From the NCBI GenBank assembly GCA_947646735.1, contig CANTFK010000862.1, positions 1 to 64,000 on the forward strand: a DNA stretch of 64,000 bases, written 5' to 3'. The notes beneath the pieces are model-generated. The model saw only the letters and a program-made list of their open reading frames with translations, ran no database searches and was not told the DNA's origin. The first letter of the stretch is position 1; the number at the start of each line of letters is the position of its first letter. A program made the position numbers and the translations under genes. The stretch comes from Peronospora farinosa. Lineage: Eukaryota > Oomycota > Peronosporomycetes > Peronosporales > Peronosporaceae. This document shows positions 21,972 through 34,230 of this stretch, in pieces.

Positions 21972-22761
21972 AGCTACGATCGACTCATCGCCGCCTGCAC
22001 CATCGCGAAGCCAGTCAGGAACTACCTAGTCAGCTGATACGAACGACATCAGCGTCAACAGCGTCAACAGCGTCAGGGGCTTTACTTGAACATCGCCGAA
22101 AGGATGGATCCGATACAAAAGAAAGTGTAGAATAGTGATACGCGTGAGTGATCTTGTACGTGATGCACTGCAAGAGTACGAGGAGTATTAGTATGATAGC
22201 GAGATATGAGTGAACTGTAATCTAAAGATGTAACTAGGAATCATCAACGCATAAACTCTGTCCTTCACCAGATGGAAACCAGATTTGAGGAAGTATTGAA
22301 TCGAAGGAACAAAGCAATGGTAGTTGTAACATATTGAAGAACTCTTGGCAGCATTGGACACGGCACCAAACGGTGCTGGATCGCTACATTAGCTCAACTT
22401 TGTACGTAAGCACGTCTTACGGACGCTACTATGACCATTAACTCGATCTTACCTGCCCAACACTTACAATCTCTCTCCATTAGAAAAGCGTTCCACCGGA
22501 CGTTTGTAACCTCACACGACGGGCTTCACGGGGGACACGGCACGTGGACCGATTGATCAAACCCGAGCACATGCAGAAGGCAGATGGCGTCGTGAAAGTG
22601 AGGCAGGATACCAACCTGCTTTCCTAAACGGGCCAGCCTGACTGAGTTAACACATGTAAATGAACCATCTCGATCCATTTTGAAGTGTTTCTTGTTTAGT
22701 AAGTATACCGTTTCAAGTCCTTTGTAGAAAGTGATCCCAAAAGGACGCATTCAATAACGAG
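21972..22761. other. Intergenic, short CAGCGT(CAA) repeat
   Basis: About 790 bp with no recognisable gene. A short tandem run of GCGTCAACA units occurs near 22048-22078. The 3' part must hold the shugoshin promoter. Confidence 0.5.
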
Positions 22762-24285
22762 ATGACGCAACACAACATCGCTCGTGTCTACAGCGTTATG
22801 CAGGAATTGCAGCAGCTTCGCGATAAAAATAGCAAGTTATCGGAGAAGAATGTGGAGCTAGCAAAAGCGCTGGTGAGTTGTCACTAAAAACAACGATGGT
22901 TGCATCTTCTCATCGTTTCTTGATGGTTTTGTGGCAGACTGCGACCAAGCAGGAGCTTACCAAAGGTAAGCGCTATCTGCATTACTACAGGCGTGTGTCA
23001 TGATAGCAATCGTACTGACCGCAAATTGTTGTAGCTCGGGCAGCGCAGAAAGCCGTATTTTCGGATAAAGGTTTGCTTGGAATTCATCATCGACTTTGAC
23101 ACACAAATGGCCTTTTGATTCGAACGTTTTGCTTTAGTTTTGGAGTGGATGGAGGCAAGACATAAACCCGTGGAAGGCAAGACATCGATTGTGATAATGC
23201 GGAAGCCATAATGTCGCTCACTCGTCTCTTTGCAGTACAACATCAAGCCATTCAATGCAGCTTTGAGGAACTCGATCGAACGCACATACACACATGTGCA
23301 TCTGAAGACATTGAGCAGCTTGAGCCGGATCCACCACTATCACCCTGTCACGATAGCGATATAATGCAGACTCTTTCTTCGGTACGGTTGAAAATGATTC
23401 GTGTTGCGAAACACGCTAACACTAACTATGGATTCATGATCAGCATTCGTCTTCTGCTATCAAACCTACAATGTTTGAGATAGATCTCAACGAGAACAAG
23501 ACTATAGACCCGTTTGTAAGCTAATGCTGTTTCAGTTGCTATATTGGTCTGAACCTTACTTGTGTCTTCTCTAACGAGGAGCTCTAGACGAAAGACAATG
23601 CATACGCGGTTGGAAGCGAGGCTAAGGACGACGATATCATACCCAATCGAGTGGCAGACTCTAGAAACAGCATTGCACAAGATGTTGACATTGCATGGCT
23701 GGATGATCAAGCCATGCAACGCCAACGCACCCTTCGGTCTCCGGTTGATTTGGAGCAAACGAGCTTACAGGTACGCTTTAGGTAGCCTGTTTTTCGTCAA
23801 CAAGCTCACTTAATGAATGTTTACAGACTGGTGTAATGAAGCGACTGCGCCAGCGAGATGCTAGTGTATCTTATGTCGAGCCGAAGCTGAATGTGAAACT
23901 ACGGCGGGTTTGTTTCGATCATTTTTTGACCAAGTGCTCGATTCTTTGTTGAATCAACGTTTGGCGTGCTAGGGTGACTATTATGGCTTAGGCAAGCGGA
24001 CAAGTCAGCCAAATACTATGTGCCGTAAGGCGAAACACCGCGCAACAATGTCCGATTCACGGCGTTCGAATGCGGCATTTGTATCTTCGCCCTTCGGTCA
24101 GCAATTTAGCCCCTTCCGTCGTCGCAGACCCGGAAGATCTATCCAGCGTATATCATATGCAGAACCCAAGCTTAACACTAAGCTCCGTCAGGTACGATAT
24201 CGACTAGCACATTCGAGGTCGACACGATCTAAGCTACATATGTTTTGACACTTTGAAGGGCGACAAATTCACCTTTACGACATGA
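22762..24285 (+). CDS. SGO1: Shugoshin-like cohesin protector with two C-terminal SGO boxes
   Basis: This multi-exon gene was assembled by eye: 22762-22872, 22938-22965, 23035-23070, an exon from 23138 whose end is uncertain, an exon ending 23381, 23444-23515, 23588-23770, 23827-23907, 23973-24191 and 24259-24285. The start encodes a short coiled coil (SVMQELQQLRDKNSKLSEKN), the place where shugoshins bind PP2A. The middle is acidic and unstructured (FEIDLNENKTIDPF). The C-terminus has two copies of the shugoshin C-box: ASVSYVEPKLNVKLRR/GD and QRISYAEPKLNTKLRQ/GD, each interrupted by an intron at the same place before GD. Shugoshin guards centromeric cohesin from separase. The junction between exons 4 and 5 (about 23160-23226) does not resolve to a clean frame, so it may contain an error or a missed exon. 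Confidence 0.75.
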
Positions 24286-24545
24286 GCGTCGACATTTTTA
24301 TATAACTTAAATTCTAGACGACAATATTGAATCATCCTGCGACGATCTCTATGTGGTTCATGGAAACGTCTTATATTTAGCGAAAAAAGGCGATATAACG
24401 ATATTAGTCATATACAACCGCTCAACGTACACCCTCAGCAATATTACGTGGTGTGATTAGTAACATCACAACGAGACAAGAAACAACAGCTACATATTCA
24501 CTGACTCTTTGCTTTATTTTATTCCCCTTGATAACAAGAAAGAAC

Positions 24546-26000
<1,455 letters not shown>

Positions 26001-26297
26001 CGGAAGATGGTGAGAGTTGTCATTGACCGATTTTATGTATTTTTCATCCAATAATACGGATCAAATATCTCAGTTTTAATGCATAAAAATGAGATATTAA
26101 TGAAAATGTAAACAGAGGTACAACCAAGTTTAGCGACTTAAGAATTAACATCACCATCGACAAACTACTGAAGTAAAAAAGAAAATGCAATGAAAAGGAT
26201 TGCGTAATATATAGACGAGATTATACATTTCATATGATTCACCTTGTCAGTTATTTTACCTTTCAGAAATTATATCAATCCTTTTATTATATCTGCA

Positions 26298-27956
26298 ATG
26301 CTATCACCACCACCAGCAGGACGAGAGCGTCGGCAGTTGCCGTACGAAGCACTCGATCCGGAATGGGAAGCGCAGGAATTCCAAAAGTTTCAAGATGTAA
26401 CTAATACTACTACTCGACAAGAAGTTCCATATGGTGCGTATCTATTTGGGCGATTAATGCAGTCGGGTTTGCATCAAAGTTGTCGGCCGGCGCTACCCCC
26501 GGATGTCTCCAAGCTCCATGGTTTTACTATCGAGGGCATGTGCATCTTACAGGTTTGTACGTATTTAATTTGTAAATTACACATAAGTATTGACTTGACT
26601 AATTTACAAGGCATGCAGGTAGTGGACGTAGCGAATATTAGTGCCAATTACGAACATCGCACGGAGTTTTCGGCTGCTGGACCAGCACGTACACTTAAAC
26701 TGGGGCTTACAGACGGCCATCAATTGGTGTTTGGCTTTGAATTTACTCCACTACCGCAATTTAGTGTCAACATGCGCCGTGGCACCAAAGTTGTGATGGA
26801 AAACGTACCTGTAAGGCACGGATTGCTCCTGCTGGCACCTGACAATTGCCAGCTACTAGAGGCATCGTCCAACCACTCGCGACGTGATAATGGAGAAATG
26901 CAACAATCAGCAGACTTGATCGGAGTGGGTACGGGAGCATACTCCGCTGCCCTGGTGACTTCGCAGTTTCACACTTCACAACAGCAATTGCTTGCAAGTC
27001 CACCGGCAAGCACGCAGCAGCCTGTTGTTTTGTCTTTGGCGACGACTAGCGCATCCGACAGTACTTCTTGGGCACAAGTTAAAAGTAAAGATGCAGCCTC
27101 GTTGTCACGCGTAGAGCCTGCGCGGAGCACGAGCAACGTAGCTGCCAGCACTGTTCCGAGTGCTTCCGTTCCGGCAGTGTTTGTAGATGTACCTCCATCG
27201 GACGAAGACTTGGACAGCGATACGACCGATCCAATGGTGGAGCACCTTTTCTACAGCCCAAAGACTCCTCGGTACCCAGCTAGTCTTGATGGTATAAAGA
27301 CTGCACAAGCTGATATCGAAGAGGTTCCCATCAGGAAGCGGCCTCGTTCGCCGCCAGTGGAGCAAGAAGCGGGAGTTAGGCCTCCATTACAGCAGAATTT
27401 GACACGACTAGTGGGCGCAATGGTCGGTGTACCCGCACATGCGTCGAGCTCCTCGCTGCTGGATCAAGCTACAATGGCAGGTGCCACATGTGCACCGCCA
27501 AATCCAACGCTCCCGTTTCAGTATTTTGAAGCAAGATTGTCCACGCTGTCCAAACCGGTACAGTCGACTTCATTCCAGGTTCGTGCGTGCATCAAGTCTG
27601 TCGTAGGCTTTCAATACAACACTGGTCGATACCAGCTTCGAGTTTCTGTTGAGGACTGCACTGCAACGAAGGAAGCGGACGTGGCTGACGATTTTGTAAC
27701 GCGACTCATGGGTGTACCGTGCTCTGTATTTATGGAAACCATGCAAACGAAAATGCAAATTGCGCACGGATGGGCGGCTACTATGCAGTTTGCACTCATG
27801 AACCTCGAAGGAGTCATGACGTTTGCGTCTAGTGGAGCGACATCCTCGCCAGAACCATCGCCGCTTTTGCTAGTAGACTGCCGTGATTTTGAGTTGTCTG
27901 ATACTCGCGCGCTGCTGCAGCGAGTGAAAGCTGCGCTGTCTTACACACCTCGGTAA
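26298..27956 (+). CDS. RMI1: RMI1-like subunit of the RecQ-Top3-Rmi complex
   Basis: Two exons, 26298-26552 and 26619-27956; the 66-bp intron keeps frame and would add 22 odd residues if retained. The product is about 530 aa. The N-terminal part resembles the RMI1 DUF1767/OB-fold unit: YGAYLFGRLMQ, then LQVVDVANISANYE, LTDGHQLVFGFEFTPLPQFS and MRRGTKVVMENVPVRHGLLL LAPDN. A long Ser/Thr/Pro-rich linker follows, then a C-terminal domain (about residues 400-530) consistent with the second OB fold of larger RMI1 proteins. RMI1 stimulates double-Holliday-junction dissolution by Top3 and a RecQ helicase. The ATG at 26298 is the first in frame. The gene converges on the GSTCD-like gene, with only 28 bp between stops. 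Confidence 0.8.
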   Translation: MLSPPPAGRERRQLPYEALDPEWEAQEFQKFQDVTNTTTRQEVPYGAYLFGRLMQSGLHQSCRPALPPDVSKLHGFTIEGMCILQVCTYLICKLHISIDLTNLQGMQVVDVANISANYEHRTEFSAAGPARTLKLGLTDGHQLVFGFEFTPLPQFSVNMRRGTKVVMENVPVRHGLLLLAPDNCQLLEASSNHSRRDNGEMQQSADLIGVGTGAYSAALVTSQFHTSQQQLLASPPASTQQPVVLSLATTSASDSTSWAQVKSKDAASLSRVEPARSTSNVAASTVPSASVPAVFVDVPPSDEDLDSDTTDPMVEHLFYSPKTPRYPASLDGIKTAQADIEEVPIRKRPRSPPVEQEAGVRPPLQQNLTRLVGAMVGVPAHASSSSLLDQATMAGATCAPPNPTLPFQYFEARLSTLSKPVQSTSFQVRACIKSVVGFQYNTGRYQLRVSVEDCTATKEADVADDFVTRLMGVPCSVFMETMQTKMQIAHGWAATMQFALMNLEGVMTFASSGATSSPEPSPLLLVDCRDFELSDTRALLQRVKAALSYTPR

Positions 27957-27984
27957 GCAAGCGAGCATGAGACATATTATGTGT

Positions 27985-29309
27985 CTAAGTGCTGAGCATT
28001 GCTTCGCGTACAAGCGAGTCAGTCGACAGCATATCATCGCATGCGAGCTGGAAGAACTTGTTCACGTCCTGCGTTGTGTTTTGTCCGACGGCAAGGGTAC
28101 GTGGGATTCCAACCAATACATCATTTTTGGGAGTGGCTGTCGCCGGGTGCATGATGAACATGAACGTATCGTACAGCGCTTCCTCTGCACATACGTTGCG
28201 ATCACTCTCAAGGAGAGTCTTGCAGCGTCGGCGTCTGCGGTTGATATCCGTCTGTGCTACGGCACCTCTACTCGAATGTCCAAAGTCGGCAGCTTTCGCC
28301 AGTACTTCGTACTCGGTGCGTGAGAGCTCAGCGGCTAGAGTAGCAGAACGAGGGTAGACCCATTTGCTTGACTTTATCTTGCCGACGCAGCACGGGGCCA
28401 ACACGTACGCGGCCCGCTCCGCGAGACATTTTTGCATCACCATGTCTGTGGCCTCGCCACAAGCGTGCAGTGCGATGCCTACGTCAAAGGGTTTGCAGTA
28501 GTCGTCAATGAGCCCACAGAAGATCTCCACGTTGGTCAAATGAGCAGCAGCAATGCGCTCCTTGGCTGCCAAGAAGACAAAACTAGCACACATCAGTATT
28601 CTTTTGCACAGCAACCAGCAACCAGCTTCAACTGAAACCAAATCGTTATACCGATAGCAAGAGAAGGCTCCTTCTTGTCAAGTAACACAAATGTGCAGTG
28701 CGAAAAGAGGCAAGCAAGCGGCAGTGCTACATATCCGGACCCGGCACAAAACTCGACCACTATATTGCCTGGTCTAGATGACGAGCCGGTGTGAGAAGAA
28801 ACAGCGTGAGAATGCCAACAGCAGTAGCAACATCAGCTTCTACAAACAATAGAGTTGCAGTGACTTACTCACCTCAGTATACGTTGTAAGAAGACTGCCA
28901 GATTGTCAACTTGATGTTGCTTGTTCCTTGCTCGTTGTGGTGGTAGTTTTCCATCGCGTGGGTGAATGCCGTCGGGTAGATCGGCCCAAGGAATTTTTGT
29001 CGCCGTCTCGCTACGAGACTCTCTTGATGTGTGCAAACACTTGAGTGGATTGCAATGATATTTGGTCTTCTCACGACCAAAGGAAGTGCCTTCTAATCGC
29101 TCGAGCAGCTCCTCGAACCAAAGCTGCGAGTTCTTTGGCGCTTGTAGAGCTTTTTTACGCAATTTGCGAAAGCTTCGCTGCTTTTTCGACGATGCTGCAC
29201 AATCAACGGCTATAGCAGCAATGCCAGGAATTGAAGTGTTATTATTTGCGTGTGTCCATTCGGTGTCGTCCCATGTGCCCCACGTCAACATTGGCAGTAC
29301 ACCATTCAT
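27985..29309 (-). CDS. GSTCD-like methyltransferase-domain protein
   Basis: Three exons on the minus strand, 29309-28873, 28773-28652 and 28565-27985, are in phase and give about 379 aa. The N-terminal part has DLPDGIHPRDGKLPPQRA, as in GSTCD-type proteins. The second exon carries an AdoMet-binding loop (VVEFCAGSGYVALPLA) with an acidic strand end (LLDKKEPSL). The third has FDVGIALHACGEATD and APCCVGKIK, signatures shared by GSTCD and related Rossmann methyltransferases. The substrate is unknown. The ATG at 29309 is the first available; 12 nt of upstream open frame lack an ATG. It ends 28 bp from the converging RMI1 gene. Confidence 0.78.
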
Positions 29310-30133
29310 GATTATACACAAAAGGTTGTCACCAAATGCTGGAAGGAAGCAAATGACTGGTTCGTCGCATAAAATCCGTCATAGTTATTTTATTCCGATA
29401 ATGTATCTTTCTACTCAGATATTACGGATAGTATCAGATTGATTTGGCTATGGAGATAAATGTCGGGCTTATCAAAAGGCAGAATATACAATTTGTAAGA
29501 TAAGGTCTCCTGCACAAAAACAGTTTTAAATGTCGCATGTTGCACAAGATGTACAATCATAAAGTCTACAAGCAGTTGATATCTAACGATTGACTTTGTA
29601 GCAGCAATGTGGAATGTCATTGCTGCGTAACTTCAATTGCGTGTTCAACTTCGTCAGCGCGTTGAATTCAATTGGTCGAAAAATATGCTGAGCATTCCTG
29701 CGTCTTCGTATATCCTGTGAAAACAGATGGATGCACCTATCACCTTCACCAAGTATTTTATACGATAACGTACCTAAGCTCAACAAGATGATTGCAAATC
29801 ACAAAGAATAACAATGGGTGGTGTTGAGCCAGTACAGCGTAGAGATGTTTCTCTATAAACAATAACAATACGGCATGAGCTGCTTTAGGCTATCTATAGA
29901 CAAGTAGGTCCCCTATCATATGTAAAAAGGCCGTCGGTCGAATGTGAGGTGGCATGCAGTATGCGTCGGATTGGCTAGAGTTTCGTTACGCGTCGCCGCG
30001 ATTGGTCGAAAGTTTGATGCGTTGTGTCCACCAGCAAACTGTACGTCCGAGGTTTTTTTGCCAAATTCATGAGGTTTTAATAGCGGGAAAACCGACACCA
30101 TCCGTTCATTCTGAAATTTGCTTGTCAACGCGC
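29310..30133. other. Intergenic between divergent genes
   Basis: About 820 bp separating the GSTCD-like gene and the S-adenosylmethionine synthetase gene. Short open frames on both strands have no recognisable content. Confidence 0.5.
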
Positions 30134-30153
30134 GCATTCATTCTGTACTTCAA
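30134..30153 (+). promoter_or_regulatory. Initiator-like element of SAM synthetase
   Basis: GCATTCATTCTGTACTTCAA lies about 20-35 bp before the ATG at 30172 and loosely matches the oomycete initiator consensus (TCATTY...). The match is partial. Confidence 0.35.
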
Positions 30154-30171
30154 GACCATCACTCGTCCAAG

Positions 30172-31350
30172 ATGACACAGACTTCTACCCCGAACGACCG
30201 CACTTTTCTGTTCACGTCCGAGTCTGTAAACGAAGGCCATCCAGATAAACTCTGTGATCAGATCTCGGATGCTGTGCTAGATGCCTGCATAGCTGAAGAC
30301 CCCAACTCTCGCGTGGCCTGTGAGACTTGCGCCAAGACTGGCATGGTCATGATCTTTGGTGAGATCAGTACCAAGGCAATTGTTAACTACGAGAAGGTTA
30401 TCCGTGATACTATTAAGAACATCGGGTACGATGACCCGGCAAAGGGTCTAGACTACAAGACCGTGAACGTCATTGTTGCCATTGAACAGCAGTCACCGGA
30501 CATTGCCCAGTCTGTTGACTCTGTCACGGACGAAGACGTTGGTGCTGGTGATCAGGGCATTATGTTTGGCTACGCTTCAGATGAAACGCCAGAACTCATG
30601 CCATTGTCGCACGTGCTGGCCACTAAGCTTGGCTCGAAGCTAACGGATGTGCGCAAGAACGGAACTCTTGACTGGATTCGTCCTGATGGCAAGACCCAAG
30701 TCACTGTGGAATACAAGAAGGACGATGGTCGCATGATCCCTCAGCGTGTACACACAGTTGTCATCTCCACTCAGCACAATGATGATGTGACGAATGAGCA
30801 AATTTCTGCTGACCTTATGAAACACGTTATTCAGACGGTCATTCCGGAGAAATACTTGGATGATAAGACTGTGTACCACTTGAATCCGTCTGGACGGTTT
30901 GTGATTGGTGGTCCCCATGGCGACGCTGGTCTCACCGGCCGCAAGATTATTATTGACACGTACGGTGGCTGGGGTGCTCACGGTGGTGGTGCCTTCTCTG
31001 GCAAGGACACGACTAAGGTTGACCGCTCGGCTGCTTACGCTGCTCGTTGGGTCGCCAAATCTATGGTTGCTAAAGGTCTTGCCCATCGCCTTCTTGTGCA
31101 GTTCTCATACGCGATTGGTGTACCTTATCCTTTGTCGATCCACGTCGACTCGTACGGCACGGTGAAGGAGGGATTGTCCGACGACGAGCTGGTGGAAATC
31201 ATCAAGAAGAACTTCGACCTGCGTCCGGGCATGATCCAGAAGACGTTGCAGTTAAAGCGTCCTATCATGCAGAAGACTGCTGCTTATGGCCACTTTGGTC
31301 GCGAGGACGCGGACTTTACGTGGGAAACGGTGAAGGAGCTCGAGTGTTAA
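30172..31350 (+). CDS. S-adenosylmethionine synthetase
   Basis: Intronless, 392 aa, the usual size. It makes AdoMet from methionine and ATP. Motifs include [16 protein letters not shown] (ATP and Mg site), [12 protein letters not shown], and [20 protein letters not shown] followed by [12 protein letters not shown] (P-loop-like and phosphate site), and it ends [10 protein letters not shown]. The ATG at 30172 gives the conserved start region [14 protein letters not shown] after a short leader; an upstream extension to 30118 has no ATG. Codon use is strongly biased to C/G-ending codons compared with neighbours, as expected for a highly expressed housekeeping gene. Confidence 0.97.
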   Translation: MTQTSTPNDRTFLFTSESVNEGHPDKLCDQISDAVLDACIAEDPNSRVACETCAKTGMVMIFGEISTKAIVNYEKVIRDTIKNIGYDDPAKGLDYKTVNVIVAIEQQSPDIAQSVDSVTDEDVGAGDQGIMFGYASDETPELMPLSHVLATKLGSKLTDVRKNGTLDWIRPDGKTQVTVEYKKDDGRMIPQRVHTVVISTQHNDDVTNEQISADLMKHVIQTVIPEKYLDDKTVYHLNPSGRFVIGGPHGDAGLTGRKIIIDTYGGWGAHGGGAFSGKDTTKVDRSAAYAARWVAKSMVAKGLAHRLLVQFSYAIGVPYPLSIHVDSYGTVKEGLSDDELVEIIKKNFDLRPGMIQKTLQLKRPIMQKTAAYGHFGREDADFTWETVKELEC

Positions 31351-32531
31351 AGTGCTGGGAGCGGATGATGTATGTGTTGTCTGCTGCATAGTATTTGTCT
31401 AGCACTTTGGCCGCTACGAGATCACTCCGCCGTCCGCTCTCCAGCGATGCTGAGAGTGGGGTGGAATCGGCGCTTCTGGTCCCTGCACTGTCCGTGTAGA
31501 AGTGTGCACTCTTGACGCATGCTGTCAACTGTCCATCCTTCTAGTGGTCTCTGTGCAGCGGATACAAACAGTTTGCCCATTCCGCCGTCTCATGATTAGT
31601 TTTATCCGCGCCTTAGGAAAACGGTTTAACGACGAAATGAAATAGTTTAGCGATTCTTTTTTTGTGAGCAGTGCGCTTGAGAAATTCAGACGGCGAGAAC
31701 AAAGAATCTTTTAAGCCGCTTTCTTTTATGCAGTGCTGTAGACTCAGCTGATGGATATGGTTGTCTATCTCTGCAAACTCAACCAATTCGCTGTCAGAAC
31801 AGCAGGCGTATCATCGTGCTTAAAGCAAATGATCAAGGTCAAACTTACCGAGTGAATAACTTGGTCACGCTCATAAGGGCAAAATTCGCTCCGCCAACTT
31901 CTAAGATGACCGACCTACTGCCGTCTGGCTGGAATGTGCAAATGTGCAGCCGCACAAATTATGGCCATTCTGTTCGGACAAACCCACGCATGTTTTGCAG
32001 CTTGCAATGTCAACTTTTCCAGTCGGGTGTAAAACAACTTGGTGTAGTCATGAAGAGCAGCAGCTTGCACTTGATCAAGCGAATGCGCCTTCACCAGCAA
32101 AAGAAAATAATTGTCACCTCAAAAGCGTTCTCCCGCACTAGAGGTCTCACTTTCACTTCGCCTGATTCGCGCAATGACTTGTTTACAATAGTAACTCTGC
32201 TTTCTCCAGTTCATGTCATGCAGTTCTCTTATTTTGCATCTTTGCGCTTCGTCTGCTTTGAGAAAGGTATCGCAATAGCTAAGGATTGGCTTGAAGTCAC
32301 AGCAAGGGTGGTTTTCCAGGCCGCCTTTACTTGCCATAAGAACGCACAAGTTATCAGCTTTCTCACATGGGCATGCGCATCAGTGTAAGTAGCTCAGATC
32401 GTACCTTTTCAGTGTTCTAATGCTTGCTTCGTGGCCAATCCTGATTGCGGCTTCAATGCAGAAACCCGCGCACTAAGATGTCATGAACTCCCACGAGCCA
32501 CGCCTACAGTCCCCAGCAATACTGCAGCTTG
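31351..32531. other. No clear gene; possible 3' part of the RING gene
   Basis: Plus-strand open frames (for example 31816-32388) show no known motif. On the minus strand, 32349-31915 reads protein-like in one frame with one TGA (32119-32121): DTFLKADEAQRCKIRELHDM and, after it, VKAHSLDQVQAAALHDYTKL. This could be 3' exons of the RING protein upstream or a decayed gene. I cannot connect the pieces with confidence. Confidence 0.3.
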
Positions 32532-33999
32532 TTACAAGCTTTTCTCCTCACTTTCGTTTGTCACCACCTCGCAATCCCAGGGACAAACACGACGCAAGCT
32601 TATCCCAGTTTTTCCAGATGATGGAGACAACCGCGACCAGCACGAGGAACAAACGGCGTGGTCGCAACGGTTCATGTGCACCAGAGCTTTCTCACTATAG
32701 CAAAGCTGGCACAAGTCAGAATCTTTGTCTTCCACTATCTCTAGTGAACTGGTCTCTCGAGCATATCCATTAGCAGAATGTCTAGGAAACAGAGACTTGC
32801 GCGAGCTTTGAGGTACTCTGCAATTCGTAGCAGCCGTCTTTTCCTCAGCCTCACTTGTCACGATTAAACTATAGTCCACCTGGCTAACAATGCTCTGACG
32901 TCGAGATTCGCGTCGAGATTTCTGGGCTGTGTTTGACTTTTGCGACATGGATCGACACTTCTTCGGTCGTGGCTGATGAGAATCGCTTTTGCTCGATGTT
33001 GTGTCATTTGCATCTTCTGAACTATTTTCTACACTTGCCTCGATAGATAGTATATCATCCGAGTTTGGTAAAACGAGACTTCGTCGCCTCTCTCGTGCGC
33101 GTTTTCGCGTTGCTGAGCGATGATCTAAGCAAGCATCACAATATTAGCGAAGTGCATACAAGGTATTTCACATAACGTTTAGGTAGGCAGGTACCTGCAA
33201 CGTCTATTGTCGGCTGCAGTTGCTTGTCAGAATGACCGCTTCCAGCTTGTATTGCGCGATCAGCAGACACTCGATCGAACGCAATGCCCCAACGATGCCA
33301 TAAGTCCGCCCGAGCACTATCCACTGCCGCCCGAAATGCCATATCCTCACCTCTATATCTTTGAATATCCAATGGCGCTTGTCTTGCTCCGGATGAAAAA
33401 AAATACTTGTCGATAATAAAGCTTGAGCTAATGTCGATTCCCAGTGTAGCCACGAAAAGCGACGTTGTATTTTCGTCCGCTTTCAATACTGCTGATGATG
33501 CGGGTGTATCATTCTCCATCCCTTTGTCTTCTCGTGCCACTATTTCTTGACCAGGAAAGAGACGAAGCACCGGATTGATTTCGTGTGCCTTAATGTACTG
33601 CAAATACCGTTGCTCGTACACCCGCGTTGGAATCTGTGCACCCGTGACAGTGTCTATGTACTCGAACAATCCGTCTTCATTACGAGAATATTTCGTCTCA
33701 GTATAAAATTCACGCTTCGAGTCAGCATCACTCCATTCTTGATTCATCCGATCTAAACAACCCGTAAGTTTCTTTAAACTTTTCTTTCGATACTTTGAAT
33801 CCATGGCAAACTTGGGAATCTCTTTGGTCATAGGTCCTAAGTAATATCCAGTATCCGCATACACTTGTTTTGCAATTGCAAGACCTTCCTCACTTTTCTC
33901 ATCGAGCTTTGTATATCTCCTTACAAGACATCGAAGCTCTTCCTTTTGCCGGTCAGAAGTTGACTCAATTGTTACCACATCTGATACTTTCTCACTCAT
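32532..33999 (-). CDS. RING-type zinc finger protein, function unknown
   Basis: The gene starts at an ATG (33999-33997). Exon 1 runs to 33195 and exon 2 from 33124 to a stop at about 32532. The first ~270 residues are charged and unrecognised (for example TDRQKEELRCLVRRYTKLD-like helical sequence). The second exon begins with a very basic stretch (ATRKRARERRRSLVLP), probably a nuclear signal, followed by an acidic/Ser-rich linker. Near the C-terminus is a RING-like cluster: LCQLCYSEKALVHMNRCDHA, VCSSCW and CPWDC. A complete RING would make it an E3 ubiquitin ligase candidate; the last Cys pair is close to the end, so the model may lack 3' exons. There is no obvious family match outside oomycetes from memory. 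Confidence 0.6.
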
Positions 34000-34203
34000 T
34001 TGTTTCTTATATTATTCCACAAACGTGTCACAATTATTCACTTTTTTGCAAATGGTCCTACAAAAGTGTTTTTTTCTAATACAATAACTACGTCATTATA
34101 AAAAAATAGTCTCCATCCTTCTAAAAAAAAAACTTATTGTAATAGTGTCCTTTTTCTCTAAAAAAAATAAAAATAAAAAAACGTAATCAATAGGAGCTCC
34201 CCG

Positions 34204-34219
34204 TGTCATTTCACTTGAC
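34204..34219 (+). promoter_or_regulatory. Oomycete initiator-like element
   Basis: TGTCATTTCACTTGACT sits about 15 bp before the ATG at 34231. It fits the core TCATTYYNCAW of the oomycete initiator well and implies a short 5' UTR. Confidence 0.5.
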
Positions 34220-34230
34220 TCTTTGTAGCC

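Noticed and set aside
26553..26618. In-frame 22-residue insertion in RMI1
   Set aside because: It has a GT donor, an AG acceptor and AT-rich content, and its removal restores the expected LQVVDV motif, so it is an intron.
31816..32388. A 190-codon plus-strand open frame next to the SAM synthetase gene
   Set aside because: Translation is dominated by basic and aromatic residues without a motif, and the opposite strand reads more protein-like.
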